From Palsa-504 sp963739615 (lineage in GTDB: Bacteria > Actinomycetota > Actinomycetes > Streptosporangiales > Streptosporangiaceae), in NCBI GenBank assembly GCA_963739615.1, contig CAVUBD010000030.1, positions 62,001 to 126,000 of the forward strand: 64,000 nucleotides of DNA, given 5' to 3'. A model generated the notes under the pieces. That model had not been told where the DNA came from. It made no database searches and was given only the letters and a program-made list of their open reading frames with translations. Of this stretch, positions 43,685 through 52,560 are shown one piece after another. Each line of letters begins with the position of its first letter. Position 1 is the stretch's first letter. A program made the position numbers and the translations under genes.

Positions 43685-43935
43685 ATGACAGCCACTGTGC
43701 GGTCTCCCGGCAACTACTGCGCGGCCGTCAACCAGGCCATCACGTGGATGCGTAACCCCAGTAACAAGGCTCAGCTGACCATGCTGACCGAGAAGTTCGC
43801 GAACCTGACTAGTGCGTCCGAGGCCTGGGCGCAGATCGAGCCCACCCTCCCGACGATGGTGATGCACCTGAGCCAGGGACAGTGGTCGAATGCCGAGTCG
43901 CTGTTCAGTGGAGTGAATACGACGTGGACCTGGAC
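43685..43935 (+). pseudogene. 5' end of an unrecognised gene
   Basis: ATG 43685 gives MTATVRSPGNYCAAVNQAIT, WMRNPSNKAQLTMLTEKFAN and IEPTLPTMVMHLSQGQWSNA. It does not resemble a transposase and has normal coding character, but it runs in frame straight into the 3' part of an IS4-type transposase, so its own 3' end is lost. AT-rich promoter sequence and AAAGGTAAGG lie upstream. Function unknown. Confidence 0.45.
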
Positions 43936-44601
43936 GGCCAGGACACCGGAGAGATGTTCGATCACCGACCTGCTCGATCACGCTGTCTACCCGGCCGGAC
44001 AGCTCGCCGCCGCCTATGCCTGGCGATGGGCCGGATCAGAGACCGCCCTGAAAGAAGCGAAATCCGCCATCACCGGCGCCGGGCCATCCACCGGCCCGAT
44101 CTTCCGGTCCGCCACCCCTGAGCTGATCGCCCAGGAGCACGCCGCCTGGATCTGCGGCACCGAACTCATCCGCGCCCTGGCCCGCGCCGCCGCCCGCCAG
44201 GCCGCCCCCGCCCGCAAGGGCCGCCTCGCCGGACGCAAGGTCCAGCCCCGCCAGATCTCCTTCACCAGCGCCCGCCGCGCCGCCCTGGCAAGCATCCGCT
44301 CCGGTACCGCGACCGCGAGACCAAAGCCCGCCAGGCCTTCCCCGGCGCCGGACGCGGCATCGCCACCCGCACCGCGATCGCCCGGGTCGACGTCTGCACG
44401 CCGGTCGCGGCCTGACCGTCACCACGCCGTCACCATCCCTGATCCCTGCCAGAAACCGCCGGACATGGAACCGGCCGCCCGCCCGGAGCGATAGCCGGCC
44501 CACACCCATGCCCGTCACGCTCCGCAACCACAACCCCAGACGATCACGCCTCACCCAGAACGGCGTCACGAATACCAATCACGCTGAAGTCCATGGCATT
44601 G
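43936..44601 (+). pseudogene. 3' part of an IS4-type transposase and right element end
   Basis: SITDLLDHAVYPAGQLAAAY, AWRWAGSETALKEAKSAITG and AGPSTGPIFRSATPELIAQE include the catalytic Glu (SETALKE) and match the complete relative at 58860 (KSAITGAGPSTGPI in both). Downstream, both copies share a similar tail, and the sequence GAAGTCCATGGCATTG ending at 44601 resembles the other element's ends, so this is the right terminus. The 5' two thirds are gone. Confidence 0.7.
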
Positions 44602-44925
44602 GGCCTGGCCGTCTCCGGTCGGGCGGGCAACGGGCCGGGAATTATGCGCCCTCGCACGCGTTAACATGAGCGAGGCACCCGGGAACTGAACCGGCTGTCC
44701 GCCGACGACTTTCCCCGGGCCGTGGTCACCAGCCCACCTGCCGGCGGCTCCGGGTCCGCGTGAGAGGCTTGTCGAGGTCCGCTGCGTCGATCCTCGGAGA
44801 TCCGCAAGCCGGCTCGGCGTCCGAAGCGCCAATCCCGCTGTCCGGGACGTTCCTCGCCCCGTCGGCGGGGGACCGTGCGGCATACTGCCGTGGCCACCGT
44901 GCCCCGGCATCCAGAGGAGGAGTCT
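44602..44925. other. Gap before the SNF2 gene
   Basis: No gene is supported. The helicase frame is open back to 44875 without homology. AGAGGAGGAGTCT at 44911-44923 is the strong ribosome site for GTG 44926. Confidence 0.4.
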
Positions 44926-47061
44926 GTGGCTCGACCAGGCCAGCGCCAGACGGGCGCTCGCCGTACGCCCCCGCGAAAGCAGCGACGCGCCCGCCACCGC
45001 GGCGACGTCGTCTCGGTGCTCGCCCGAACCGCCCGTGAGGTCGAGGCGGCTGCCCAGCGCGGCCGCGTGACGCCTGCCGTGCGCACGAAGTTCCAGGCCG
45101 TCGCCCTGCTGCTGCGGGACGAGCGCGCCCGCGTCCGGGCGGCGGCCGCAACCGACAGTCACCGGGCTGAGCAGCTCAAGCGCCTGGACGGCATCGCGAC
45201 CATCCTCGCGACGACTGCCGTCCGGGACGCCGGGCTACTAGCGCTGCTGGCTGAGGACTCCGGTGTCTCCGACGCGGCCCGGTCGCTCAAGCGGGAGATG
45301 CTGCGGGACCTCGGCATCGAGCCGGCGCCCGAAGAGATCGCACCGGCGGAGACCGCGCCCGCTCCCGCCGGCCCGGAGCGGCGGGTCGTGCCGCAGTCGG
45401 TGGTCTCCCGGCAGTTGGCGAACCCCTTTCTCGCCCCCGACTTCTCCGCCGCGCCGCAGCTCACCTCCCGTCCGCGCCGCCTGGCCAGCTGGGAACTGCT
45501 CGGCCCGCTGCTGAGTTCCTTCGAGCGCGCCGGCGGTGGTGCCCCGGCTTGCATGGCGCTCCCGGCGCCGACGGCGCGGTTCACCCCGGTCGGCCTGGAG
45601 CTGATGCCGCACCAGGGGCAGGTGGTCGCCGCGGCCGCGGCCGGTCACCGGACGTTCCTGCTCGCCGACGAGCCGGGTCTGGGCAAGACGGCCGAGGCGC
45701 TGCTCGCCGCGGAAGCGGCGAACGCCTACCCGCTGCTCGTCGTCGTGCCAAGCGTCGTCAAGACCAACTGGGCCCGTGAGGCGGCCCGCTGGACGCCCCA
45801 CCGCCCGGCCACCGTGGTGCAGGGCGACGGCGAGGCTGTCGACGGCTTCGCCGATATCGTCGTGCTCAACTACGAGGTACTCGACCGCCACATGGGCTGG
45901 CTCGGTGACTTCGACTTCCGCGGCATGGTCGTGGACGAGGCCCACTTCATTAAGAACAAGACCTCGCAGCGCTCGCAGCGCGTCCTCGCGCTCTCCGACC
46001 GCATCCGGTCCCGTGCGGCGCGGCCCCTGCTGATGGCGCTGACCGGCACCCCGCTGATCAACGACATCGACGACTTCCGGGCGATCTGGCAGTTCCTCGG
46101 CTGGATCGACGACAGCAAGCCCCTCAACGAGCTGACGGACGCGCTCGAGGACACCGGTCTGACGCCCGCCGACCGCGGCTTCTACGCCGCGGCGCGCCAG
46201 TGCGTGATCGACCTCGGCATCGTGCGCCGCCGCAAGCTCGACGTGGCCGCCGACATTCCCGCCCGCCGCATCGCCGACCTCCCTGTCGAGCTGGATGGAC
46301 GGGCCGGTCAGTCGATCCGGGCGGCGGAGCGGGCCCTCGCCGGGCGGATGGTGGCGCGGTACGAGACCGCGCTCGCGAACCGATCCGCCGACACCGGCGC
46401 CGGAAGCATCGACCACGATCTCGTCCGCCGGGTGGCCCGGTCGGAGCTGAAGGATGCGACGGCCGCGCAGTCCGGCGAGAACGTGTTCACCATGATGCGA
46501 CGCATCGGCCAGGCGAAGGCCGAACTGGCCGCGGATTACACGACGCAGCTGGCCCGCAGCGCCGGCAAGGTCGTCTTCTTCGCCAAGCACGTCGACGTAA
46601 TGGACGCCGCCGAAGAAACCTTCGCCCGGCAGGGGGTGCGTTTCTCGTCGATCCGTGGCGACCAGACGCCCACGGCACGGCAGGCGAACATCGACGCCTT
46701 CGTGAACGATCCGGACGTCGCGGTCGCGGTGTGCTCGCTGACCGCGGCTGGCGTGGGCCTAAATCTGCAGATCGCCTCGAACATCGTGCTGGCCGAGCTG
46801 TCCTGGACCGACGCGGAGCAGACCCAGGCCATCGACCGCAGCCACCGCATCGGGCAGGCCGAACCGGTCACCGCGTGGCGCATCATCGCCGCGCAGACCA
46901 TCGACGCCCGGATCGCCGAGCTGATCGACAGCAAGGCGGGACTTGCCGCCCGGGCGCTGGACGGGTCGGACGAGGAGATCTCCTCGTCGGCCGACGTGCA
47001 GCTCGATGCGCTCGTCGCGTTGCTGACGGATGCGCTGCGGGCTGCGGCGGCCGCTCGCTGA
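44926..47061 (+). CDS. SNF2 family DNA-dependent ATPase (SMARCAL1-like)
   Basis: About 711 residues from GTG 44926. After a charged N-terminus the two RecA-like lobes are complete: DEPGLGKTAEALLAAEAA (Walker A), VVDEAHFIKN (DEAH), ALTGTPLIN (motif III), VVFFAKHVDVMDAAEETFA, SLTAAGVGLNLQIASNIVLA, and QAIDRSHRIGQ (motif VI). Such enzymes anneal or translocate on DNA. The gene sits 0.7 kb upstream of the CHAT operon in the same direction, with a recombinase remnant between; SNF2 proteins are frequent in defence islands, but a link is only inferred. Confidence 0.88.
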   Translation: MARPGQRQTGARRTPPRKQRRARHRGDVVSVLARTAREVEAAAQRGRVTPAVRTKFQAVALLLRDERARVRAAAATDSHRAEQLKRLDGIATILATTAVRDAGLLALLAEDSGVSDAARSLKREMLRDLGIEPAPEEIAPAETAPAPAGPERRVVPQSVVSRQLANPFLAPDFSAAPQLTSRPRRLASWELLGPLLSSFERAGGGAPACMALPAPTARFTPVGLELMPHQGQVVAAAAAGHRTFLLADEPGLGKTAEALLAAEAANAYPLLVVVPSVVKTNWAREAARWTPHRPATVVQGDGEAVDGFADIVVLNYEVLDRHMGWLGDFDFRGMVVDEAHFIKNKTSQRSQRVLALSDRIRSRAARPLLMALTGTPLINDIDDFRAIWQFLGWIDDSKPLNELTDALEDTGLTPADRGFYAAARQCVIDLGIVRRRKLDVAADIPARRIADLPVELDGRAGQSIRAAERALAGRMVARYETALANRSADTGAGSIDHDLVRRVARSELKDATAAQSGENVFTMMRRIGQAKAELAADYTTQLARSAGKVVFFAKHVDVMDAAEETFARQGVRFSSIRGDQTPTARQANIDAFVNDPDVAVAVCSLTAAGVGLNLQIASNIVLAELSWTDAEQTQAIDRSHRIGQAEPVTAWRIIAAQTIDARIAELIDSKAGLAARALDGSDEEISSSADVQLDALVALLTDALRAAAAAR

Positions 47062-47174
47062 GCAGCGGCTTCGCGGCGCACACGGCTGGCGCCTGGGTGC
47101 CCCATCTTCGTCACCACCCTGAGGATGAAGTGGCCGAACTGGCCGGGGCCATGCCATGATCGCCATGGGGCGCC

Positions 47175-47363
47175 AGCCGGGAAATCGCCGACATTGCGCG
47201 AGTCCTGCAGGACGCCGACCCCGACGATAAGGCGCAGATCTTCCGCCAGCTGGACCTCACGCCGACCTACCACCCAGGCCGACAGCTAGTCCAAGCCCAG
47301 ACCGAGGCCCGCGGTCCGGATCGCCATGCGGACGTGGAAGGAGATCGAACGCTTAGCTCGTAG
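47175..47363 (+). pseudogene. C-terminal tail of a large serine recombinase
   Basis: SREIADIARVLQDADPDDKA, QIFRQLDLTPTYHPGRQLVQ and AQTEARG match the extreme C-terminus of actinobacterial recombinase-family (resolvase plus recombinase domain) proteins, which typically end with DPADKAEIYRQLGLxLTYxPG. All catalytic and DNA-binding parts are missing. It marks an old site-specific integration event just upstream of the CHAT operon. Confidence 0.6.
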
Positions 47364-47745
47364 TAACGTCGGCCAGCACTGGTGACGCATCTGATCGAGA
47401 AATGCAAGCTCCTAGTCCCCCAGCCGCCCGTTCTCCGCGCCCAGCGCGGCCACCTCATCACCGGGCACACCGGGAGTCCCGGGCGTATCGGGCACACCGG
47501 GACTACATCAGGGCCAGCCCTCCGTAAGCAACACGACACGCTGAGCCAGCGAGCAGAACTCCCAGGGAGCTTTTCACCAACGCCAGAGCCGGCTCGAGGT
47601 TAGACAGCTGAATGTTTGCGCGCGCGGAGCCACGCCCACCCGCTACGCTGGGCGGCCTTCGCCTACTCAGGTGTTTTAGCTCCAGCCACCATTGGCGGGC
47701 GGGCCTGTTATGTTAAGTCCGCGGGGTTGAGGACTTAGGGGGCAC
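47364..47745. other. Upstream region of the CHAT operon with repeats
   Basis: A 14-base direct repeat CGGGCACACCGGGA occurs at 47462 and 47489, and AGTCCCGG (47475) pairs with CCGGGACT (47497). A second dyad lies at 47714-47737. No gene is seen. The direct repeats might be recombinase sites or operators. Confidence 0.45.
47714..47737. promoter_or_regulatory. Dyad in the 5' region of the CHAT operon
   Basis: TAAGTCC (47714-47720) and GGACTTA (47731-47737) form a perfect 7-bp inverted repeat with a 10-base spacer, ending eight bases before ATG 47746. TATGTT at 47709 could be a -10. It is either an operator or an mRNA hairpin next to the ribosome site. Confidence 0.55.
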
Positions 47746-48144
47746 ATGGACGAGGAAGTCCTCGACGTGGCCAGGTCAATCCGCCTGTACCTGCCGTCCC
47801 TGGTCGGCGAGCGCGCTGCAGAGATCGAGGGCAGGCTCCAGCCCCTGCTCCAGCAGGCCAGCAGCGGTCAGGACGTGGAAGAAGAGATCCTCGTCGTCCT
47901 GCGCAGCACGCCAGAGACCCATAGCTGGGCGGCCGGGATGCTGGGGGACGAGAACGGGCTGCCACCTGAGCTGCAGGCGACCCGGACGGCCGATTTTGCC
48001 GGGCTGCCTGGCACGGGCGAGCCGGTCAACGCGGTCCGGTACATATGCCCGGTGGACCGGGCTTACGCGTGGTGGCAGACGTTCGTCGGCGACCCAGCGC
48101 CGGATTGCCCGGATCACCCGGGCAAGAAGCTGGTCCGAGGCTGA
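47746..48144 (+). CDS. CHAT operon gene 1: small protein with Cys/His C-terminal ribbon
   Basis: 132 residues from ATG 47746, with AGGGGG upstream. The first 70 residues are helical (MDEEVLDVARSIRLYLPSLV, AAEIEGRLQPLLQQASSGQD), then a linker, then VRYICPVDRAYAWWQTFVGD and PAPDCPDHPGKKLVRG. The Cys-Pro, CP-D-H pattern resembles small zinc-ribbon ends seen on accessory proteins in actinobacterial conflict operons. It starts the three-gene operon, 8 bases before gene 2. It may be an adaptor or sensor. I cannot name a family. Confidence 0.75.
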   Translation: MDEEVLDVARSIRLYLPSLVGERAAEIEGRLQPLLQQASSGQDVEEEILVVLRSTPETHSWAAGMLGDENGLPPELQATRTADFAGLPGTGEPVNAVRYICPVDRAYAWWQTFVGDPAPDCPDHPGKKLVRG

Positions 48145-48152
48145 GGGCACGG

Positions 48153-49169
48153 ATGCTCGGCGGCTTCTGGGACTCGGTGACGGGCAAACTCGCCGACCGG
48201 CTCCTTGCCCTCGGCAGCCAGGCCCTGGTGTTCTGGGCAGGCGGGCTGCTGGCATGGGCTACCGCTCACGGCGGCGTGCGAGGCCTGGACGGTCCGGAGC
48301 GCCGCCTGGCGGGCTACAGCGCGCCCGGCCAGTTGGCGGCGCTGGTGGTGGCGCTGTTGCTGGTCGCCGCCTCGGCGATCGTGGTGCGGCGCCTCACGCT
48401 CCCTGTCCTCAGGCTCCTTGAGGGTTACTGGCCATGGCCGGCAGGCCCGCTGCGGGACCGGCTGATCACATCGGGCGCGCGCCGTGCCAAGGCGGCGCGC
48501 GACGAGGTTCAGAAGCTCGCCGGCCCGGTGCACGACGGTACCGCCACCCGGTGGCAGCGGGACCGCTACGTGCGGCTGGACACGCGACTGCGGCACATGC
48601 CGACGACCGCCCGGCTCCTGCCCACGCCGATCGGCAACACCCTGCGGGCAGCGGAGAGCAGGCCAGCAGATAAGTACGGACTGGACCCGGTATCGCTGTG
48701 GCCGCACCTGTGGCTGCTCATGCCGGATACGGCCCGCCAGGAGATCGCGGGCGCACGGGACGTACTGGACGCGTCCGTGGCCGGCGTTGTCTGGAGCCTG
48801 CTGTTCATCGCCTTCGCCGTATGGTCTCCGTGGGCCGTGGCGGTCGGCCTGGGCGCGGCCGCGCTGGCGCTCCTGGTGTGGGTTCCCGCGAGGGCGGCAA
48901 CCTTCGCCGCCCTCGTGGAGACCGCCTTCGATCTGTACCGCCAGGATCTCTACGCACAGTTGCGCTGGCCGCTGCCCGCTACGCCGCACGATGAGCGCAG
49001 CGAGGGACGGCGGGTCACGACCTACCTGCTCCGTGGGTCAGACGCCGACACCCCCGTGTTCACGTCGGCACCGTCAGCGGGGGAAGGCACCCGGCAGGGG
49101 GCGGAAGCCGGGAAGGGCACCCCGCAGCCGGACGGCGCGTCGCATGGGGACCGAGATCAACCCGGATGA
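48153..49169 (+). CDS. CHAT operon gene 2: membrane protein
   Basis: 338 residues from ATG 48153. Helices near residues 18-38 (LLALGSQALVFWAGGLLAWA), 60-80 (LAALVVALLLVAASAIVV) and a close pair at 215-252 (VVWSLLFIAFAVWSPWAVAV, GLGAAALALLVWVPA) enclose a soluble segment of about 130 residues rich in basic residues. The tail is disordered. No pore or transporter signature is recognised. It overlaps gene 3 by 26 bases, so the products are made together. It may be the membrane anchor or the substrate of the CHAT protease. Confidence 0.75.
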   Translation: MLGGFWDSVTGKLADRLLALGSQALVFWAGGLLAWATAHGGVRGLDGPERRLAGYSAPGQLAALVVALLLVAASAIVVRRLTLPVLRLLEGYWPWPAGPLRDRLITSGARRAKAARDEVQKLAGPVHDGTATRWQRDRYVRLDTRLRHMPTTARLLPTPIGNTLRAAESRPADKYGLDPVSLWPHLWLLMPDTARQEIAGARDVLDASVAGVVWSLLFIAFAVWSPWAVAVGLGAAALALLVWVPARAATFAALVETAFDLYRQDLYAQLRWPLPATPHDERSEGRRVTTYLLRGSDADTPVFTSAPSAGEGTRQGAEAGKGTPQPDGASHGDRDQPG

Positions 49170-52100
49170 GCTGCTCGCGCTGGTTCGCGCGCTGAGCGAT
49201 GCCGCCGGGCCGGAGGCAGCCGCGCAAGTGGTGCACGCCTGCCCGGAGGCGACGGCACCCGAGGCTGTGGGCATCCTGCGCGAAGCAGCCCGAGAGGCCG
49301 GGGCCGGGGGAGACCCGGACTCGGCCCAGGTCCTGGAACGGTACGCGCTCATCCTCGACCACTGCCGCCTGGTAGGCCCGGATGAGACCTTCGGGGCGGT
49401 CGCGTCGGGCAAGTCGGGGCCCGCCGATCGCGCCTGGGACGACGCCGAGGAGGCTTGGCGGGCATACCAGCACGATCCAGGAACCCGCCGCCTCCGTCAG
49501 GTCGAACGTCGCTGGCGTCGCCTGCTCTCCGTCCTCCCGCCGCCGGTTCCAGGCCACTGGCCGGAAGCGGGCCTGCACGCCTCGCTGAAGCTTGCCGAAA
49601 TCCTCATCCTGAAGCACCAGGAGCACGCGGACCGCGGCGCGGTGGACGAGGCAGCCGGGTTGCTGCGTCACGCGGCGGAGCGGGAGCCCCCGCCGGGCCT
49701 GCGGGCCGAGATCCTGGGCGGGCTTGGTGCCGCCCTCGCCATCCGCTACGAGGGGTGGGGAGCAACGGCTGACCTGGACGATGCCATCGCCGCGCTGTCC
49801 GCCGCCGACATCCGGGAAGCGCCCCGCCAGGTGCACGCCAACGCACTGAGCGTGCTTTGCGGAGCCCTCATGAGCCGGTATGAGGAGCATGGGACCCCGG
49901 CGGACCTTGCCGCCTCGGTCGACGCCGGCCAGCGCGCCATTGACCGCGCTGAGGCGGGCACCCAGGAGTGGTACAGCGGGAGCAACAACCTGGGCCTCGC
50001 CTTGCTCACTCGCTACGAGCAAGACGGCGACCTGGCCGACCTGACCCGGTCAGCGGACCTGCTAGAGCGGGTGGCCGGGCACGTCCCGGGCCCGGGCGCG
50101 CTAAGTGACCCGCAGGCGCTGGGGAACCTGGGGATCGCGCGCCTGTCGTGGTACGAGGCCACCGGTGAGGATGCCGCGCTGGCCGCCGCGATCACCGCGA
50201 TCACCGCCGCGCTGGCCGCGGCTGGCCCGGACGCTCCCGGACGTCCCGCGAACCTGAACACGCTCGGCGCCTGCCTCAACGCCCGCCACGATCGCACAGG
50301 CGACCTGGATGACCTGCATGCCGCGGAGGCGGCGTTTGCCGAGGCGGCTGGGACAACTCTCCCCGGTGCCCGGGAACGAGCCATTTACCTTGACAACCTC
50401 AGTGGCGCGCTGCGCTCCAGGTACACACGGCACGGGGACTCGTCCGCCCTGTCGGCGGCGGTGGATGTCGCGCGCGAAGCCGTCGCGATGACCGGGGCCG
50501 ACGCTCCCGAGCGCAGCCGCCGCATGCTCAGCCTCGCCCATGCCCTTGGCGCGCGATACGAGGCGCACGGCGCGGAAGCCGACCTGGAAGCATCCCTGGC
50601 TAGCTATCGTGATGCTGTCGCCCGCTCCCCGGTGACGGCCCCTGACCACTGGCTCTACCTCGCGGGCCTGGGCACCGGGCTCCTGGACCGCCTCAGCCGG
50701 GCCAGGGATCCCGCCGACGCAGACGAGGCCGTCGCTGTGCACAGGGACGCGATCAGGACCGCGGCAGCTGGTACGCCTGAGCTGCCCGGGCTGCACCTGC
50801 ATTACGCCCACGCGCTGCGGGTCCGGCAGGAGGCCGGGGACGTTGAGGATGACCTGGCGGGCGTCCGGGAAGAGTACGAGCGCGCCGGGAAACTGGGGCT
50901 GCGGCAGCGGCCGGAGGTGGCCCTCGCCGCCTACCGGGAGCTCGGCGACTGGGCGGTCGAGCGGGCGGACTGGCCGGAGGCCGGGCACGCGTACTGGAAT
51001 GGGATCGCGGCTATGCATCTTCTGGTGGGCTCGCAGGTCACCCGGACCGACCGGGAGGCATGGCTGCGGACGGCACGGGGCGTGCCAGCCAGGGCAGCCG
51101 TGACGCTGGCGGCGGCGGGGCTGGCGGAGAAGGCGGCCGTCGCCTACGAGCGGGGCCGCGCCATCTTGCTCAGCGAGGCGCTCGACCGGCAGCAGGCGGA
51201 CCTGGACGCGGTTCGCGCCGCCGGGCGGCCCGACCTCGCCGATCGGTACCTCGCGGCGGCGGGGCAGGTGACGGTCCTCGGCCAGCATGAGCTGTCCGAG
51301 ACGACGGCCCGCCCGACGGGGCTGCTTGACCAGCGCGCAGCCGCCCGCCGCCGTGCCCGTGACGAGCTTGAGCAGGCGACCACGGCCATCCGGGAGGAGG
51401 TCATGCCCGGCTTCCGCCGGCCCGTTGAGATCGGGGAGGTGCTGGAGGCGGCCGGGAACGTTCCGATGGTGCACGTCGTGGCAGGGCCCGCCCAGGGGAT
51501 CGCCCTCATCATCCACGATGGGGTACTCCCCGTGCCGCTTCCCCTGCTGACGGAGGCCGGGCTCGCGGTCCGGGCGCGGGACTTCGTCACCGCCCGCGAG
51601 GAGCGGCGCCAGAACCCCCAGGCCTGGGACATGTGCCTCGACGCCACGACCCGCTGGCTGTGGGACGCGGTGCTCGGGCCGATCATCGAGATGCTGGAGC
51701 CAGCCGGCCGGGCCGTTCTCGTTCCGGCCGGGGAACTCGGAGCGCTGCCACTGCACGCGGCGTGGACGATAGACCCCGCGACCGGAGGCCGCGCTTACGC
51801 GCTCGACCGGCTGCTGGTGACGTATGCGCCCAACGCACGCGCCTTGGCGGCCAGCCAGCGCAATGCGGCCGTGCGTGACGCGGCGCCGCTGCTGGTCATC
51901 GACGACGTCGGCGCGGGGCTTCGCACGGTGTCCACGGAAGCCGCCCTCGTCCGGCTGGGCTTTGCTGGCGGTGCCGCGCGGGCGGGCGTGTCCGGGCCGC
52001 GGGCCGGCGAGGCGACAGAGGTCATCGCGGCGCTGCGCCATCATGGCACCGCGCACTTCGCCTGTCACGGGGTCGCCAACCTGACGGAGCCGCTGGACAG

Positions 52101-52560
52101 CGCCCTGCTGCTCCCGGGCGGCCGACTGGCGTTGCGGGACCTGCTCACGCACGGGCCCTTCCCCTTGCGGCTCGCGGTCCTATCCGCGTGCGAGACGGCG
52201 GTCCCCGGAGCAGACCTGCCTGATGAGGTCATCGGCCTGCCAGCGGGGTTCCTCGAAGCCGGCGCGGCGGGAGCTATCGGCAGCCTGTGGGCCGTACCCG
52301 ACGTCAGCACCATGCTGGTTATGGCGCGCTTCTACGAGATATGGCGCGACCCGGGCGCCGCGATGCCCGCCGCCGAGGCGCTACGGCAAGCCCAGATATG
52401 GGTCCGGGACGCCAGCAACGGCGCCAAGCACGCCCGGTTTCCCGAGTGCACGCCGCTCCACCTGCGTGACGTGCCGCCGACGCGCCGTGCCTTCTGGGAA
52501 GCAGCCAACAGCCACGCACATCCCCGGTCCTGGGCCGCATTCGCTTTCTATGGGGCTTGA
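49144..52560 (+). CDS. CHAT operon gene 3: TPR protein with C-terminal CHAT (caspase-like) protease
   Basis: 1138 residues from ATG 49144. The frame is open to 48484, but that part is the wrong frame of gene 2. Residues about 110-560 contain at least seven degenerate TPR-like units with a shared 'L...L..RYE..G...DL..A......A' pattern. A helical linker follows (to about 790). The C-terminal CHAT domain has HFACHG with His975 and LSACET with Cys1016, the expected dyad and spacing, then GLPAGFLEAGAAGAIGSLW and the terminal WAAFAFYGA. Known CHAT proteases (separase-like clan CD) cleave partner proteins when a sensor is triggered. The target here is unknown. Confidence 0.9.
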   Translation: MGTEINPDELLALVRALSDAAGPEAAAQVVHACPEATAPEAVGILREAAREAGAGGDPDSAQVLERYALILDHCRLVGPDETFGAVASGKSGPADRAWDDAEEAWRAYQHDPGTRRLRQVERRWRRLLSVLPPPVPGHWPEAGLHASLKLAEILILKHQEHADRGAVDEAAGLLRHAAEREPPPGLRAEILGGLGAALAIRYEGWGATADLDDAIAALSAADIREAPRQVHANALSVLCGALMSRYEEHGTPADLAASVDAGQRAIDRAEAGTQEWYSGSNNLGLALLTRYEQDGDLADLTRSADLLERVAGHVPGPGALSDPQALGNLGIARLSWYEATGEDAALAAAITAITAALAAAGPDAPGRPANLNTLGACLNARHDRTGDLDDLHAAEAAFAEAAGTTLPGARERAIYLDNLSGALRSRYTRHGDSSALSAAVDVAREAVAMTGADAPERSRRMLSLAHALGARYEAHGAEADLEASLASYRDAVARSPVTAPDHWLYLAGLGTGLLDRLSRARDPADADEAVAVHRDAIRTAAAGTPELPGLHLHYAHALRVRQEAGDVEDDLAGVREEYERAGKLGLRQRPEVALAAYRELGDWAVERADWPEAGHAYWNGIAAMHLLVGSQVTRTDREAWLRTARGVPARAAVTLAAAGLAEKAAVAYERGRAILLSEALDRQQADLDAVRAAGRPDLADRYLAAAGQVTVLGQHELSETTARPTGLLDQRAAARRRARDELEQATTAIREEVMPGFRRPVEIGEVLEAAGNVPMVHVVAGPAQGIALIIHDGVLPVPLPLLTEAGLAVRARDFVTAREERRQNPQAWDMCLDATTRWLWDAVLGPIIEMLEPAGRAVLVPAGELGALPLHAAWTIDPATGGRAYALDRLLVTYAPNARALAASQRNAAVRDAAPLLVIDDVGAGLRTVSTEAALVRLGFAGGAARAGVSGPRAGEATEVIAALRHHGTAHFACHGVANLTEPLDSALLLPGGRLALRDLLTHGPFPLRLAVLSACETAVPGADLPDEVIGLPAGFLEAGAAGAIGSLWAVPDVSTMLVMARFYEIWRDPGAAMPAAEALRQAQIWVRDASNGAKHARFPECTPLHLRDVPPTRRAFWEAANSHAHPRSWAAFAFYGA

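Noticed and set aside
45238..46590. 450-codon frame antisense to the SNF2 gene
   Set aside because: Composition artefact opposite an intact helicase.
48484..49143. Upstream extension of the CHAT protein
   Set aside because: It overlaps gene 2 in another frame and is Arg/Cys/Trp-rich noise; ATG 49144 gives the natural N-terminus.
50101..52152. 683-codon frame antisense to the CHAT gene
   Set aside because: A GC-bias shadow; no domain, and the sense frame carries a complete CHAT signature.
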